Assembly (NCBI GenBank): GCA_947034885.2
Contig: OX344750.2
Location: 15,990,053 to 16,054,052 of the forward strand
Length of the DNA stretch: 64,000 nucleotides
Reading direction: 5' to 3'
Source: Thuidium tamariscinum
Taxonomy: Eukaryota; Streptophyta; Bryopsida; Hypnales; Thuidiaceae
Below are positions 44,863-58,217 of the stretch, piece by piece. Position 1 is the first letter of the stretch. Each line of letters opens with the position of its first letter. The position numbers and the translations under genes are program-made. Under the pieces are notes generated by a model. It was not told where the DNA came from, ran no database searches, and worked only from the letters and a program-made list of their open reading frames with translations.

Positions 44863-47800
44863 ATGGAAACTCTGCCTTCCAGCAGTCGGGACCCCCCCCG
44901 ATCCAATGCGTTCGCTCACGCGCCTTCCTTCTCGTCCGGGCAAAGCCTGGCTTCGGTGCTCAACAATCCTCGTCTTGGCAAGTCCGGAATTTATAATCAA
45001 GATGTTTCGTGGGGGACTTGGTTGCTCCCCGCGTCCTCGGACCCGAATGCGGACGCTCTGCCTCCTGCCATAGCGCCTGGAGTGTTGCCTGATATTACTC
45101 GCGCGAGTTTCCAGCCCTACCTGGACTCCGTCGCGGAATCTTATAGCCGGTTTTCGGACGTCCGTCGACATGAGACTCGGGAGCTTCAGAGTGATGCTGC
45201 ATTGGCCAATGGCGATAGTAGTAGTAGATTGTATGATGGAGAACAGGGAGACGGTTTGCAGGCTTGCCTTCGTGAGATTCCTTTTCTGTATTTCGCGGAA
45301 GACTTTGCGCTGGAAAAAGGCTCCACGTTTCAGGTGGCGTGTCCGTTTTCCACAATTCCGCAGAATATGATGTTGCAGGAAAAGTTGTCGCACTTCTTGG
45401 ATCTGGTGGAGGTGCATTTAGTGAGAGAAATTTCGGCGCGCTCCGATTCGTTTTTTGAGGCCTTGGACCAGCTGGAAGATCTGAATAGTAGAATTGTAGG
45501 CGCGTGTGACCAGATCGGGGAGCTGCAGGGTAGTGTACGGTTGTTGGATAGCGATATTGTGAATTCCGCACAGCGTCTGCAAGGGTTGGAAATGCGGAGA
45601 GATGATATGCTGGAATTGCATCAGAAATTGAAGCTTCTTACTTATGTGAACCAAGCTACGTCGACTTTACGATTGGTACGTTGGACTGTCTGATTCAAAG
45701 CTCGCCTGCACTCCTTCTGTTATTGGCTTGATTGAGTCTGCAATTTTGAATCCAGGCCTCTGTGCTTCAAAAATTGTTGAGTAAATTGTAATGTTGCACT
45801 TGTCTTTACGACTTGTGGAATTTGCAATGATCTTTTATTTAATTTAATTTATTATGAAATCCTTAATGTTGCACTTGTCTTTGTTGACGGACAGCTTCTT
45901 AGTTTTAGAAGCCAAGCTAAGGGAGAACAGTTATTTCAGTGGTTAGGAAGCTGGGTGAAATACCTTGTAGCAGGAATTATCTGAAACCTAAGTGTTTCAT
46001 TGTGCAGCTTCTAGCAGCTGGAGATTGTTCTGGCACTCTGGATGTGATCGATGATTTACAACAATTGCTGGTGAGAATCACAATCCTTTCACACTCGGCA
46101 CACTCGGTATATGCCGCATATGACTTAGGATCTCGAATGCTGTTGCTGTTGAAAGCTGGGGGTTGTAACCATGTTCTATCATAATTACTTGAAAGTTCAG
46201 CTGTGGAACTGTTTCTTACTGTTACGGTGCGCTAAGAAGTGATGCCCTATACTTTTTAATCACCGATTGACCGAAGATTGGTCGCATTTAGTTCATTTTA
46301 ACAAATAGTTGAATAGCTGTCAAGAATCTCCTTTAAACTCAACGTTCTCTTGCATGTGCCTGTTTATTTGATGCGGTGAGTATAAGCAAATTTCGCCGTT
46401 GTATGCACAGATTGTGGTGTCTGCCCCTTGTTATGTTTGGAAATGCTATTGAGAATGTTGTGATGAGCATTCATGAGTTCTGGCCGAGAGGCACTTTGCT
46501 TGTTGTTTTTGTCCTTATAGTATAGTTGTCTGTCTCAGCACCATACAAGTCTATTCAATCATCACCGAAGCTTCTTCTGGTGTTTTGAACATGACAAAAG
46601 GATGTGATTTGATATTCAAGATGCTTGGTGATATTTGAGTTCTATCCCTTGTAACCTTCGTGATTTTTCATGGTGCCGAATGATTTCCCTCCTCATTTGG
46701 GGACTTAATTAGAACGATGGAGGCACAATGCAAATGATCCATTTTCGAATTTCACAGGCTGGGGATGAACTTGTGGGTTTGCATTGCTTTAGACACCTGG
46801 GCGGACAGCTGAACTCTGCCATGGATTCGGTGAACAGGTACCTTGTAATCTTGATTTGTTTCGTTTTTCTTTTCTCTGCTACCATTTGAAGGTCTTACCT
46901 CGAAACTTAGTGTCACTGGAGGAGGGTGTTTACAGATTAGTCTCTAGCTCTGTCAGATTGCTGACTAGGAACTTCAAGATGACCGGTCTCTTTTATGTTT
47001 TGCATGGAATGACGTGTACTCTGTATTTGCGTTTGTTTTATTGATTCCTATGTTTATTACTGATGAGCGGTCGAAAACTTCACTTCAATTTACATCATTG
47101 AGACCTTGTGAAGCCTGTCGAAAAGTCACGTTTTGGGATGGTCGAATTTTTATGTATTTTGTCGAAAATAATAAGTAGGCATGAAACTTCTGCATGTTTA
47201 TGTTTAACTTTTGTTCAAATTAGGACCTGATGGACGAGCTGATAGGTTTTAATCTGTGCTATACGCTTTCTAAGTTTTCACTTTCACGTTCATTAAATCG
47301 TAGATAAAGAGGCTCAATGGCTCTGAGATTGCTTGTATCTATTTTGTGTTCTCAGAAAAAATGTGCCTATGCAGCGTGCTAGCGGAGGATTTCGTACGAT
47401 TGGTCGTCCATCCCTCCTCAGATCTTGAAACTACTGCCCTTCTGACTAGATTCACTGCGAGAGAGAGAGGTTTAGTTTCGTTGGCGACAGAGTTTGAGTC
47501 TCTTGAGGTCAGTGTACCTGCTCTGCTGGCAGTTTGGTTCTTTAGGGGTAGAGCTTGATTATTCTGCTGTTTCTATTTATGCTGCTACGGAGGCGATACT
47601 TTATAAATTCTCTCATTCGACGAACATATTCCTGTTGATGTGTTGAAATGCCGCTTATGTATTGGACAGTTGATCTTCAGTTTCATGTTTAAATTTGTTT
47701 GTGGGATCGTCTGGCCTTCGTGCAGACACCTTTGCCTTCCGATGAAGAAGTTGGCTTACGTGACCAGCTTTTGCCAATCGTCATAGGCTTACTCAGAACT

Positions 47801-50800
47801 GTAAGTTCACTGTCAAGAGAACTATGAGGATTTGACTTTTGTTCTCAGATGATACATGATGGTCTCTCCTTAGTCCGGAACGTACCGTTTACTCATGTCT
47901 GTTACTTGGGTCAGTCCAAGCTTTCTGCAGTATTAAGGACATACAAAGATGCGTTAATTACCAATATAAAGTCTACTATCAAGACGGTGGTGGCAGAGAT
48001 TCTTCCTATTTTGTTCGCGCGAAGCCCTGATGATGGGGAGGTTCCTTCCACTGATCGACAAGCGGATATGGATGGTTAGTGCCTGGTTGCTATACGCATT
48101 CTCAGCAACGTTTTTTCTGGCTTCGTTGCTATTAGTTTTTTGCTAGCTTATTTCTCAGATTGTATAAGCATAGCATTGTGTGCGGAACTGGAGTCAACTG
48201 GGTTTATTCGTGATTTTACTTTTTTTTAATATCACCTCAAGCTGATTTTGTGAAGACTTTCGTGCCTGTTGGATGGGATTACTCGCTGTATTCTGACTGA
48301 GGTTGAGGATGTGATAGTGCTTTTCTATGAATTCTGGACAAGGAAACCAGAACGGTGGTATATCCCAGATTCTTTTTTTTGGCTTGTGTTTTTGTACCAA
48401 CATTGCTTTTTAGTTGATTCTTCATTGAAAACGGTTTACTTAAGCTATGCACCGTCAGATCAACATTGAAAAACTTTTCGAATCTTACTGAGTTAGAAAG
48501 CAAGAACGTTATAGAACGTCTTTTGTCGGAACTATGTTTTCAGACAAGCTAGATTTCGTGACGCTGAAGTAGTAACTTTGACCGCTTGCTGATCTTCACT
48601 TTCACAAGTGCCCTTGAACAATTTGTTTTGTTCATTGTTCAGTGGGAGGTGTATCTCTTGCATTTAAATTGCGGGGACTGTCTGCCGAGAACTTTGGAAG
48701 GCTACTTGGTGCTGTGTTTTCTGCAGTTCAGGTATATTATCTCTGTCGCTTTAATTTAAACTTAAAATGTTTCTTGTCTAATTATGTGGTGATTATGCAT
48801 TATAAGAATTCTCTTTCTTATGTTCTTGGTTTCGGTGAATGTAGTCCCGATTGGTGCGTGCTGCAAGAATTCGGGTTATCATTGAGGAGATTATGGGAGG
48901 GTTGCAAGGAGGATATGCAGCAGAAGTTGTGGCTGCGGCATTTGCATCTGGAGCTGCTGCAGCAGCTGCTGCTGAGACTGCACAGGAAGCGACTCTAAGT
49001 TCTTTCCCCACACTGTCCAGGGACTCATCTGCAAGTAACAGTTCACTGACAAGGACGAACTCACTGCAAGCATCTAATATGTCAAAGCAATTCCGGTACT
49101 GTTGCTACCATGAGGCTGTTTTGTTACGACCTTTGTTCCAATCGATGCAGTGATTTTCGGCAGACGTTACAGATTCTCATTGCGTGAATTACCTCCAATC
49201 TTTCTTGGAAGATTCGTCGAAATCGTTAGTCCTATGTTTTGATAACTAGATTCAGATTCCCCACGTGAATTTATCATTACATCAAATTTTATTTTTTTCC
49301 TGACAAATGCAACACTCGATTATCAGAGCGGATGTGTTGTTAGAGAACACCGAAGCAGTATGCGCAGCGTGTGATGCTGCACATGGGAGATGGGCCAAGC
49401 TTCTAGGGGTGCGGGCACTAATTCATCCGAAGTTGCGGCTTGAGGAGTTTGTTTTCATCTACGACATTACGCAGGAATTTATATCTGCAACCGAGAAGGT
49501 AAGGTTTAGTATTCGTTTCTCTGATGATGATGGTGGGAATCATTTGAGAATTATAGCTTATTTCTATCAAGTCTGGATAGTGAATGTGATAGGCTGCCTC
49601 AGTGCCAGGCTAAATCTCAGTATGTTGTTTCGTCGACCCACTCCCCACGATTGTGTTTGCACTGTACTGGTGCCACTGTTAGTAGTCCGCCCTTTTCCTG
49701 TTGGTGCACTTAATATTAGTTAGATTTTTGAAGGTACTGAGTTCCACAATATTCTTTTTGGCATTCAGGTTGGAGGTCGATTGGGTTACAGCATTCGTGG
49801 GACGTTGCTGTCCCAATCCAAGTCTTTTGTTGATAGCCAACACAACATTCGGGTATTGGTTCCTTGCGTTAAAAAATTATTTGTCGTCTTTTCTATATCC
49901 AGCGTTTCTATGGGAATGATGTGGAGCCAAGTAGTCTTCTCTCTGTTCCTTAGGAATGCTAGTATTTTGTCAGAAGTGTGACCTTCGAAATGTCGAGCAT
50001 TGTCTACCTCCAGGTAGCTAATTCTAGCTCTTTTTCTCCTGAATTGTTGGTCATTTGGGGGTGCATAGGAAACCTCGTTGTATTTTCTTACTACTAAGTT
50101 GACCGTCTATGATTTTGTTGCAGGTAGCTAAAATTACTGCAGTGCTGGAGCAAGAATCTTGGATTGCTGTCGATGCTCCTGATGAATTTCAAGCTATTGT
50201 GGATAGATTCACTTACTTTGACACGACTAGTAATGGGTTTACTGCTACTGCGGACGCTGTCGTGCGACCTGATTCGATTGAGCAAGCAGCTAGTCAACAT
50301 CCTCAAGCTGCCACTACGGAGACAACGGGTTCAGATGATCGTGCTCAGTTGCAGCAGGCTGATGAAGTTGTGAGTGCCGTCAAAGAAAAGGTAAGCGCAG
50401 CGCTCCGTGGACTAGTTTGCCTTCCGAATTTTCCAGTTACTTTTGAAACTTCTAATATCAACGGACAGTATTGTGAGTCTTTCAGGTCTAAGGAGATTTC
50501 GGAAAGGTCAGTGTATGTGTGGCTTTTGCATAAGAGTCGTTCGAATGAATGCTTATTCTTCTAAGAATCAGCATAACTGGAGAAGACCTCCCAAGGCCAC
50601 TTTTAATGCCTGTACTGGATACAAAATGGGTTGGCCAGTCTTCTTTTGCGTAGGAAGCGTCTGCTGTAGTGACCTTTAATAATAAGAAAGTGAGGGTTGA
50701 ATGTTTTCCTTGGTGAATGCCTCAACATAGTCCCTTCGTCTTGTTAAACTGAGTGATGCTATGCTGAATGCAAATTGGCCTGAAATTTTTGACTAACTTG

Positions 50801-53279
50801 CTATGTTCATGGTATTTGTTATCAGTCTGTTGAAGAAGTCGGTGACAGACAGAGTTCATCTGAGCAAGTCCACGTTGAAGAAGAACCAAATGGCAATATT
50901 TCAAAGCCCAAACCTACAATCAACCCGCCAGTAGATGCTTCAATGACGGATTCCACTGCTGGGCGGAGTAAGAAGATACGTGAAAGGACTTTGATGAAAA
51001 GTATTCAGATACGAGGATCTAGTTACCATTGTGTTAATTGGTAATTATCGAAGCATTGTTTCTTTCATTGGCCACTATTCTTTCCCTGATTTAAGCTAGG
51101 TTGGTTTGTGCATTGGAATGTAGTTTACTAGTAAGTGTATCTTGCTGAATTTAGTGCTATTGTACTCTTTGATCTGGTCTAAATTAAATATCGGAGGTGG
51201 GGTTTCAGTGGCCTTATATTGTTGAAGATGATTGCGGAATACATCAATATTAGCGACGCCCTTCCTGCTCTTGCCACTGAAATTGTTCACCGGGTTGCTG
51301 AGATTCTAAAATTGTTCAACTCCCGTTCCTGTCAACTTGTTCTGGGTGCTGGAGCTATGCAGGTACAAATTTACCCCTGATTATCCTTTATCAGTGTTAA
51401 TTTTAGCTGGGTGTATCTCCTTGATGCAAATTTTGGAGAGGTCAACATTGTGTGCTTGATTTGTCTATACAAGTATCTCTCTTATATTCTGTCGTGGACC
51501 CTGTTTTTAAAGTCGCCTTTTCTTCATTGAATACACAGGTGGCTGGTTTGAAATCTATCACTGCAAAGCACTTGGCCTTAGCAAGCCAGACTATCAGCCT
51601 TATTTATGCTCTTATTCCAGGTATTGGCACCCCGTTTTAGTATGATAAGCAGTTTGCCACATGAGAGTAATGGAAAGAGCTGTGCAAGTACCAGTGAGTT
51701 TGACTTTCTGGATTGAAGTAATGAACTTCTCTTGATCACTACAGTAGAGTTTGTTATTGCAAGTGCCTTATATACTCTCTTCTCTAATGATGTCTGCAGA
51801 TATACGAAAGATGTTGTCAGTGCATATTCCTGATTCTCGAAAGAATTTACTACTGACAGAAATCGATCGAGTAAGACAGGTATGATGGAAATAGTTAGAA
51901 CTTTCCTGTTTAGTACTATCTCAAGCATGCAATACCTGTCGGTTGCTTTTCAGATTTTGCTTGCATAATATATCGATCTTTTTTGTCCTCGTCAAAGAAT
52001 TGCAGGTCTGAAGAGTTATGCTGGTATAAGCAGGACGTTGCAGTAGTACCTGCGGTAATTGTTGTTGGACTTCAATTCATCTTGTGGATGTGCCTGCTTG
52101 AGCTTTGCATTTCATATTATGTGTTACGCAGGATTACCGAGTTCACAAAGACGAAATCCACTCTAAGTTGGTGGCTATAATGAAGGATCGTTTGTTGACC
52201 GTGCACCTTCCGACATTATTACAAGCTCTAGAGACCTGGAATCGACCAGATGATGGCGACAATCAAGCGAGCCCATTCGCTAAGGGGTTGACGAAGGTAT
52301 GGAACTGACCCGGGGCAGCTTTGAAATATCTAGACTCTTCGAGATGCTGTTATGGTTAATTTATTGCATTCCTGAAGTATTTGCCGCTTTTGTCGTCTGT
52401 GTTCGTCAGGCTTCTAACCCAAATTGTCTATGTTTGGACTTTGTTGGGTTTTCTGCAGGAAGTTGGTGTTCTGCATAGAGTTTTGACACCACTCTTGCTG
52501 GAACAAGATGTGCGGTCTATATTCACGTGAGTGTGATGGCATTACATCTGATTCAAAGATACTTTTATACCTTTGCTTTGATTTTTCAGATTTGCATGAC
52601 TTCTAATATATACAATGCTTCTTCGCAGGCGGATAGTTGTACTCTTTCATTCTGTACTCGCTGATGCATACGCTAAGGTGGACGTGAGCACTCCTCAAGC
52701 AAAGAGCAGGTATCTATTTTCACAAATTAAATTTGGATTTTGAATTCTGTACAACTAAAGATTGAAAATCAGAGATGAAAATAGAAGGCTCAGTTGACAG
52801 CTATGACTTTCTTTTTAAGGCGAAATACACTTTCAGCTTTCATTAGGTGTGAACGAATAGGTAGTATGGACTATCAATCACTTGAGAGTTCGCTTTTTGG
52901 TGGTTGCCAGATTTCCAGCACTTGGGTGTGCACAGCTTCTACATCACCTGTAAATTTCAATTTGTTGCAGTTCAAGGCATTAGAATTGACATAAGTCTCA
53001 CCAATAAATATATTTGACTTAGTGGAATTTGCTGCGGACACCTTAATTTGTGGACACAATGGTTTCGGTTTGCTCTGCAAGTATTTATTTTAGATTTTTG
53101 ACATCTGTGTCATTACTTGTGGTCATTACTGTGTCAACAGATTATACAGGGACGTTCAACTTATTTTGGTTGCCGTAAGAGGATTGCCGTCAGATAATGT
53201 CGGCTCAACTGGAGACCAGAAACCAGGAGAACTCGATGAACTTTTGGTGCAAAGATTTGGAGCCGAACCACCAGCGTAA
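44863..53279 (+). CDS. VPS54: VPS54, GARP tethering complex subunit (19 exons, complete)
   Basis: GARP (VPS51-54) tethers endosome-derived vesicles at the trans-Golgi network. Exons: 44863-45675, 46008-46070, 46758-46837, 47375-47507, 47726-47800, 47915-48074, 48643-48731, 48845-49095, 49327-49498, 49769-49852, 50124-50390, 50826-51040, 51209-51362, 51539-51620, 51800-51879, 52132-52296, 52459-52526, 52629-52709, 53141-53279. All introns are GT-AG and the frame is kept throughout: 3,171 nt, 1,056 aa plus TAA, near the plant family length. The N-terminus has the plant SLASVLNNPRLGKSG motif. Residues about 180-270 look coiled-coil (EKLSHFLDLVEVHLVREIS, RDDMLELHQKLKLL). The middle has HGRWAKLLGVRALIHPKL. 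The C-terminal Vps54 domain starts near residue 793 (CGLILLKMIAEYI, QLVLGAGAMQVAGLKSI). Exon 8 encodes an alanine run after AAEVVAAAFASG. Exon 12 is Ser/Glu-rich and probably disordered. Start chosen by family fit and leader context. Confidence 0.95.
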
Positions 53280-53794
53280 TTCATCTCGCATAGGTACTTG
53301 AGCCTATTTTGGTGCCATGCCTGTATGTCTAGAACTCTAGCTAGTGGTGGAGCTGACCGGGTGACTACATGCCCTCTTTGTGCAAAATCTGAAATTCATT
53401 TAACAATAATGTAGATTTATAAAAATTCTTTGCATGCCATGGCCTGTCAGCTGACCACCTATGAGTATGTGGTTTTAAGGGAGAAATCAAGCATTTTAGA
53501 CACTTTTGCTGACCCGCTGTTTTGAGGTTCGGGAGTTATTACCTTTATCTGAGTATGACCTTTAGCTAATCCAACGTTTGATCCCAGCGCCTTAAAGTTC
53601 TAACCCATTAGATCCTACACTGCTTTTTTTGAGAAACGCAATTTTCAGTACTTGTTTATGACACTGCTATTTATGGAACCATGAAAGTCTATGTGTGTTC
53701 CGACCATAGAATGTGGCAGTGCACTTGGTGGTGTTATGAAATCATGAATTTGGTGCCATTCAATATAGCAATGTGCATTTTTTTATTTTATTTT
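53280..53794. other. VPS54 3' flank
   Basis: Presumed 3' UTR and downstream sequence; no further exon can be joined. No ORF is supported. Confidence 0.4.
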
Positions 53795-54145
53795 TTATAA
53801 CAAACGGGGAAAACCCATTGCATTAAGAAAGAACCAGAAGAACAGCCAGGCCGTGAGGCCAGTCACAAGAAGAAGCAATGTGCATTTGATGTAGTGTTTT
53901 GCAAGGCATGTAATTGCAATGTTTTGTGCATTATTGAGTGTCCTCTTTACCCTTAAATGAAGCTGTAGCTGTTTTTGGCCAGTGAATGACAAAGAATCTT
54001 TCTATGTAGGACAAAGTTGCAATTGTTCATTTTTGGCAAAAAGGGGAGATCTTGCACAATAGTTTGACCTCAAATGAGAATTAAATTTTTTTTTTAATTA
54101 AATTATTTTGAAGTAGGTGATGTCATATAGTATCAAAAGGGATGG
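53795..54145. repeat. Repeat cluster downstream of VPS54
   Basis: 53795-53836 carries the GGCAAAACCCATTGCATTAA-type core also at 18360, a possible LINE 3' tail on the minus strand. 53985-54145 is the dispersed repeat shared with 17040-17230 ('tgtaggacaaagttgcaa', 'agtttgacctcaaatgaga'). Confidence 0.45.
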
Positions 54146-55899
54146 TATCCTTGGTTACCAAGTGGGTATTCAAGGGTAAACCTTGTAAGAAATGAGTCTG
54201 AAAAGTGACTAATGGATGTTTCTCCATTTGAAAGCATCTATTGGTTTAAAAATTAAATCATTTTTAGCAAAGGATCTTATTAATAGGTCTTTTTTTTTCA
54301 AGATTAATGTTGAGTCATTCAAAGATGAAAGCAAATTATATATTCAATTAGGCAAATTTAGACATAGAATTAAATATAAAACTATTCAATCATTTAGCCC
54401 TAGAGCATCTTGAATCAAGTCCAAAATTGACGATTTGGAAAAAATCATCATAAAGTACTATTTGGAAGAATATTTTGGGATTGTAATACAAACAGAACTT
54501 GTAAATTTTGAATTTTCGATTTCATTTGTATGATTAGATTCCCCAACACTTTCACCAATATTTTTCTATAAATTCTAAAAGAAAAATTTCAATATTCCTT
54601 CAAAATTCAATTACAAGCAAAATATTATCATTTTTCAAGTAAAACTTGTTGGAGTGGGTTTGAAATGAGTTTCTCTTCACATGGTGATTTTTTGAAATTT
54701 TTTTGTTTAATTCTATGACCTCATTTTTGCAAATTTGGTTTTGAGCTACAGTCAATGTAAGTCAACTACTTGACCTACTTCCACATTTGTAATTTAAAAA
54801 AATTACGTACTTTAGAAATACCAAATCCAACCCTTGGATAGAACAACAACTTCATAAAGTATTTCTCAAAATCAGGATGACTTCCATCCAAGTGGTAATA
54901 AGATAGAAAAATAATTTCGAATTTGTTCATCGTCCAAAAATTGGACGTTGACGCGCTCCAGGGTTAGTTGTAGTATAAATTTTGCTATATTTAGTAGTAT
55001 ATATGAGCCCTTCAAAAACTAAAAGTAGTCCAAATTTCTAAAATTGTAAAAATTGTAAAGATGTATTCTGAATTTTATTCTTTAAAGTTTTGATTGTTTA
55101 GTTCTAATCACATCCAAATTTTTGAAGATTTATTTTTTTTATTTTTTTATTCAAATTACTTTTGGATGGTTATTTTTTGAGATAAGCCCTAGCAGTATCT
55201 TTTAAATTATAGAGTATTTACAAAGTAAAATTTTTAGAATGTTTGATAGAGAAATGTTAAAGGGTCTTAGAAATTTTAAAAATTATACTTAGAATGTGTG
55301 TATATGTTCTTTCTATGTTCAAAATTTGAATGCTTGGGCCTTAAGGGGATTGATAGAATACTAGTATATAAAATAACTTGTGGTATTCAGAAATATTCAA
55401 TGGCTTCAAATGCAACAATTTTAGAACTACTTGATACATCGCAAAAAAATTTACATTTGTTTAATTTATGTGAAGGTCTACATTTATAAAATGTCACTTT
55501 ATTCAAAATTACATGTTGGGAGTTAGGCCCACCCATATATTATTTGGAAGGATATGAAACATGCATCTATTATACTCTTTAACTTCTAAAGGACCAATCT
55601 GCTAAATTTAGCAATATTGCAATTTTTGGCAAATACATGTACTTGGGGATTTTTATATTTTGGACCCAAATTTTAATAAAAGGTTGGGATGAGGAATATC
55701 TTTTATATGTACAAAAAATTAGGACATTTGGAAATACGAGTCAAAAATTAGGGCCTAATATACATTTTTTTTTTCCCCGTAATTGGGCAGTTTGGCCGTT
55801 TGGGCAAATTGACAAAAATCACTTTTTCCAAAAACAAAAGTTCAAAATTAGTTTTCTTCATTTATATATGCATTAATGTATAGTAAAAGCTTTGAAACC
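54146..55899. other. AT-rich spacer, nothing recognised
   Basis: Small frames of 63-79 codons (for example 54216, 55298, 55637) have AT-driven composition and no motif. No element termini were identified. Confidence 0.5.
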
Positions 55900-56181
55900 A
55901 TTAGGAGGGATTTGTGGGCTCTAGAAGACTGCAAATTCCTGAAGTCTGAGAATGTAGAAATTGTCGCAAGAATCCAAAAATGCAAGATTCCAATACTGTC
56001 AAGACCATGCTATGTTACTAAAAAACAACTTAAATTTGGACTTTTTTCACTTTTCAAGACTTCCCAAATTTTTTATTTTTTTATTTTTTAGTTAATGCTA
56101 GCTAATAGCATCCAGCAATTCTCCAAACAGTTTCAGGAACAAATCCTAAAATGGCCCTCAAGGCCTCAAATCCCTCCTAAT
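55900..56181. mobile_element. F5 MITE (copy 2, 282 bp)
   Basis: Ends ATTAGGAGGGATTTGTGGGC and inverse GGCCTCAAATCCCTCCTAAT. The interior holds 'tagctaatagcatccagcaa', equivalent to the 'gctagccgttatcaggctaa' block of copy 1 in reverse, so it lies in the opposite orientation. The ORF at 55876 crosses its border and is spurious. Confidence 0.75.
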
Positions 56182-58217
56182 GCATTCCAATTTGATCAAT
56201 GAGTCAAAAATTATAAAGATTTTTTGTTTGCGGGCAGTTATGGATTCTCTACTCTAAAATAAACTTTGAAGTCCTTTGATTTACTCAATTTTCCATATTT
56301 ATTGAAAAAAATAAAAACATAGGATGTAGATTGTTAATTACAACATTCCAACCATTGAGATTGGCATTTTTCAATTTCACAATTAAATTCTTAACAATTT
56401 TGTATTTTGAATCATTTATTATTTATTTTTCCTCACTACTTTTTTCTATATATAGTACAATTCTAAACAATTTGAAATATTTTAGCCAAGTATCTTACTT
56501 AGCTTCAACAATGAATCTAAAGAAGCACAAACATTTTGGACCATTTTACATATGATTGTCACCTTCTAAAGTTCAGCTGCCCTACTTTCTAAATTTCGGC
56601 AGGGTGAAAAAAATGATTTTTGAGTACTCAAATGCTAAAATCTTGCAATCTACTTGGTGAAAAACTCTAAAAAAATTTACGCATTTTTTCAAGCTACTTT
56701 ACTAGAAGATCCTAAGGTTGCAAATCTCAAAAAACGTTTAAAAAAATAAATTGATATTGGTACTAGAAATGGCAATTTTTGACCATTTTTGAACTATGTG
56801 TAGTCAAAGAACTTAAGGGGTTAATTTGATAGAATTTCTACTTTTCAAAGAATGAATCCTTTCTTACTTTTTTCCAATTTTTTAATATCTCATATTATAT
56901 ACTTCACCAAATTTCATCAAATTTGGTACATAGAAAGTGTAGTTTTCTAAAAGAATAAGACAATCATTGATTTGGATGAATGAAAAGTTCTATTCTCAAA
57001 AAAGCCCTCACAACCTTTGTATTCATCATCTAGAATTGGAATGTTGAAGCACTAGGAGATTAAGAATTCAATTTTTGGTTTCAAAATCCAAGTTAGCAAA
57101 AATAGAAAAATATCTTTCAATTTATTTTTCTCAAAATCATAGTAGAATATATATATATATATCAAAAACTTTATTAATTGCAAATTCATTTGAGAGGTGA
57201 AAAGTATATATTGTAAGAAGTGAAGTCAATAGAAATATTAAATAAAATTTTCTATATTTGTAAAAATATATTATATACATTGCAACTAAGAATAATAATT
57301 GGATGATGACTTTCAATCCTTGATATTCCTTTGTAAGGTACAATGTTTTTTGAGAATTTTGGGCACCTATAGTAATAAGAATTTTTTTTTGGATTTAAGA
57401 AATAAATAAAAAAATTTGTGGAATTCTAATGAGGATCCAATAATTTTTTTTAAATGAAGTATTTTGTATTAGGACCAACTGAGGTAAGGGGGCTAGGCTC
57501 ATCACTTTGCTACAAAGGTTTTTTTGCTTCTTTATACAAAGAAATTCAAAGTCGTACTCAAATTTCAAGTCCTTACACCTTCCTTTACAAAACTATCAAT
57601 TGTCAAGAGCCTAGAAACTCTTTATACGTAACCCAAACTTTTATATGTAATACTAATACTAGTCAAAAAGAACATTTTGTAGAAATAAATCCAAAACATG
57701 AATAGAAGTTTGATTTCTATAGCCTTTTGTTTAAAAAAATGTTGTGTCTTGGCAAATTTTCAAGGTGTTTTTTCATTTTTGATACTTAAAACTTTAGAAT
57801 TGAAAAAATGAATTGAAAAAAATATTATCTATAGGTTATAGCAATACTCTTTACTTTAAGATGTGTGTGTCAAAGTAGACTTTTTTTGGTTGCTAGCAAT
57901 TAAAAAAAATTTGGGCTCTAGTCGAGGACCCATTTCAATTGCAACTTGTACCAAATTAGTTCAATCAACTTCAATTTAGAATAATCAAGCTTTGCCTGAC
58001 ACCAGATCCCTCACAATTGCTATAATTGTCATAGGACTAAATTGGTGTGTGCATACCTAAGTAGGAATAATGTTGTATAGTCCAAAGTGACCGGATATGT
58101 CTAGTGATTGGCCATTGAGTGTGGTTAAACCTTAGATTTGTAGTCCTTGTCTTCTTCCCTATATTCTTCTACAACACCTACTTGGAGTGTCTGAAAGTAT
58201 TTTGTCATTGAAGATGG
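56182..58217. other. AT-rich spacer, nothing recognised
   Basis: There is an (AT)n run near 57147-57162. Otherwise no repeats with defined ends and no convincing ORF. Confidence 0.5.

Noticed and set aside
57147-57162. (AT)n run as a possible matrix or origin element
   Set aside because: Short simple repeat of a kind common throughout the AT-rich spacers.
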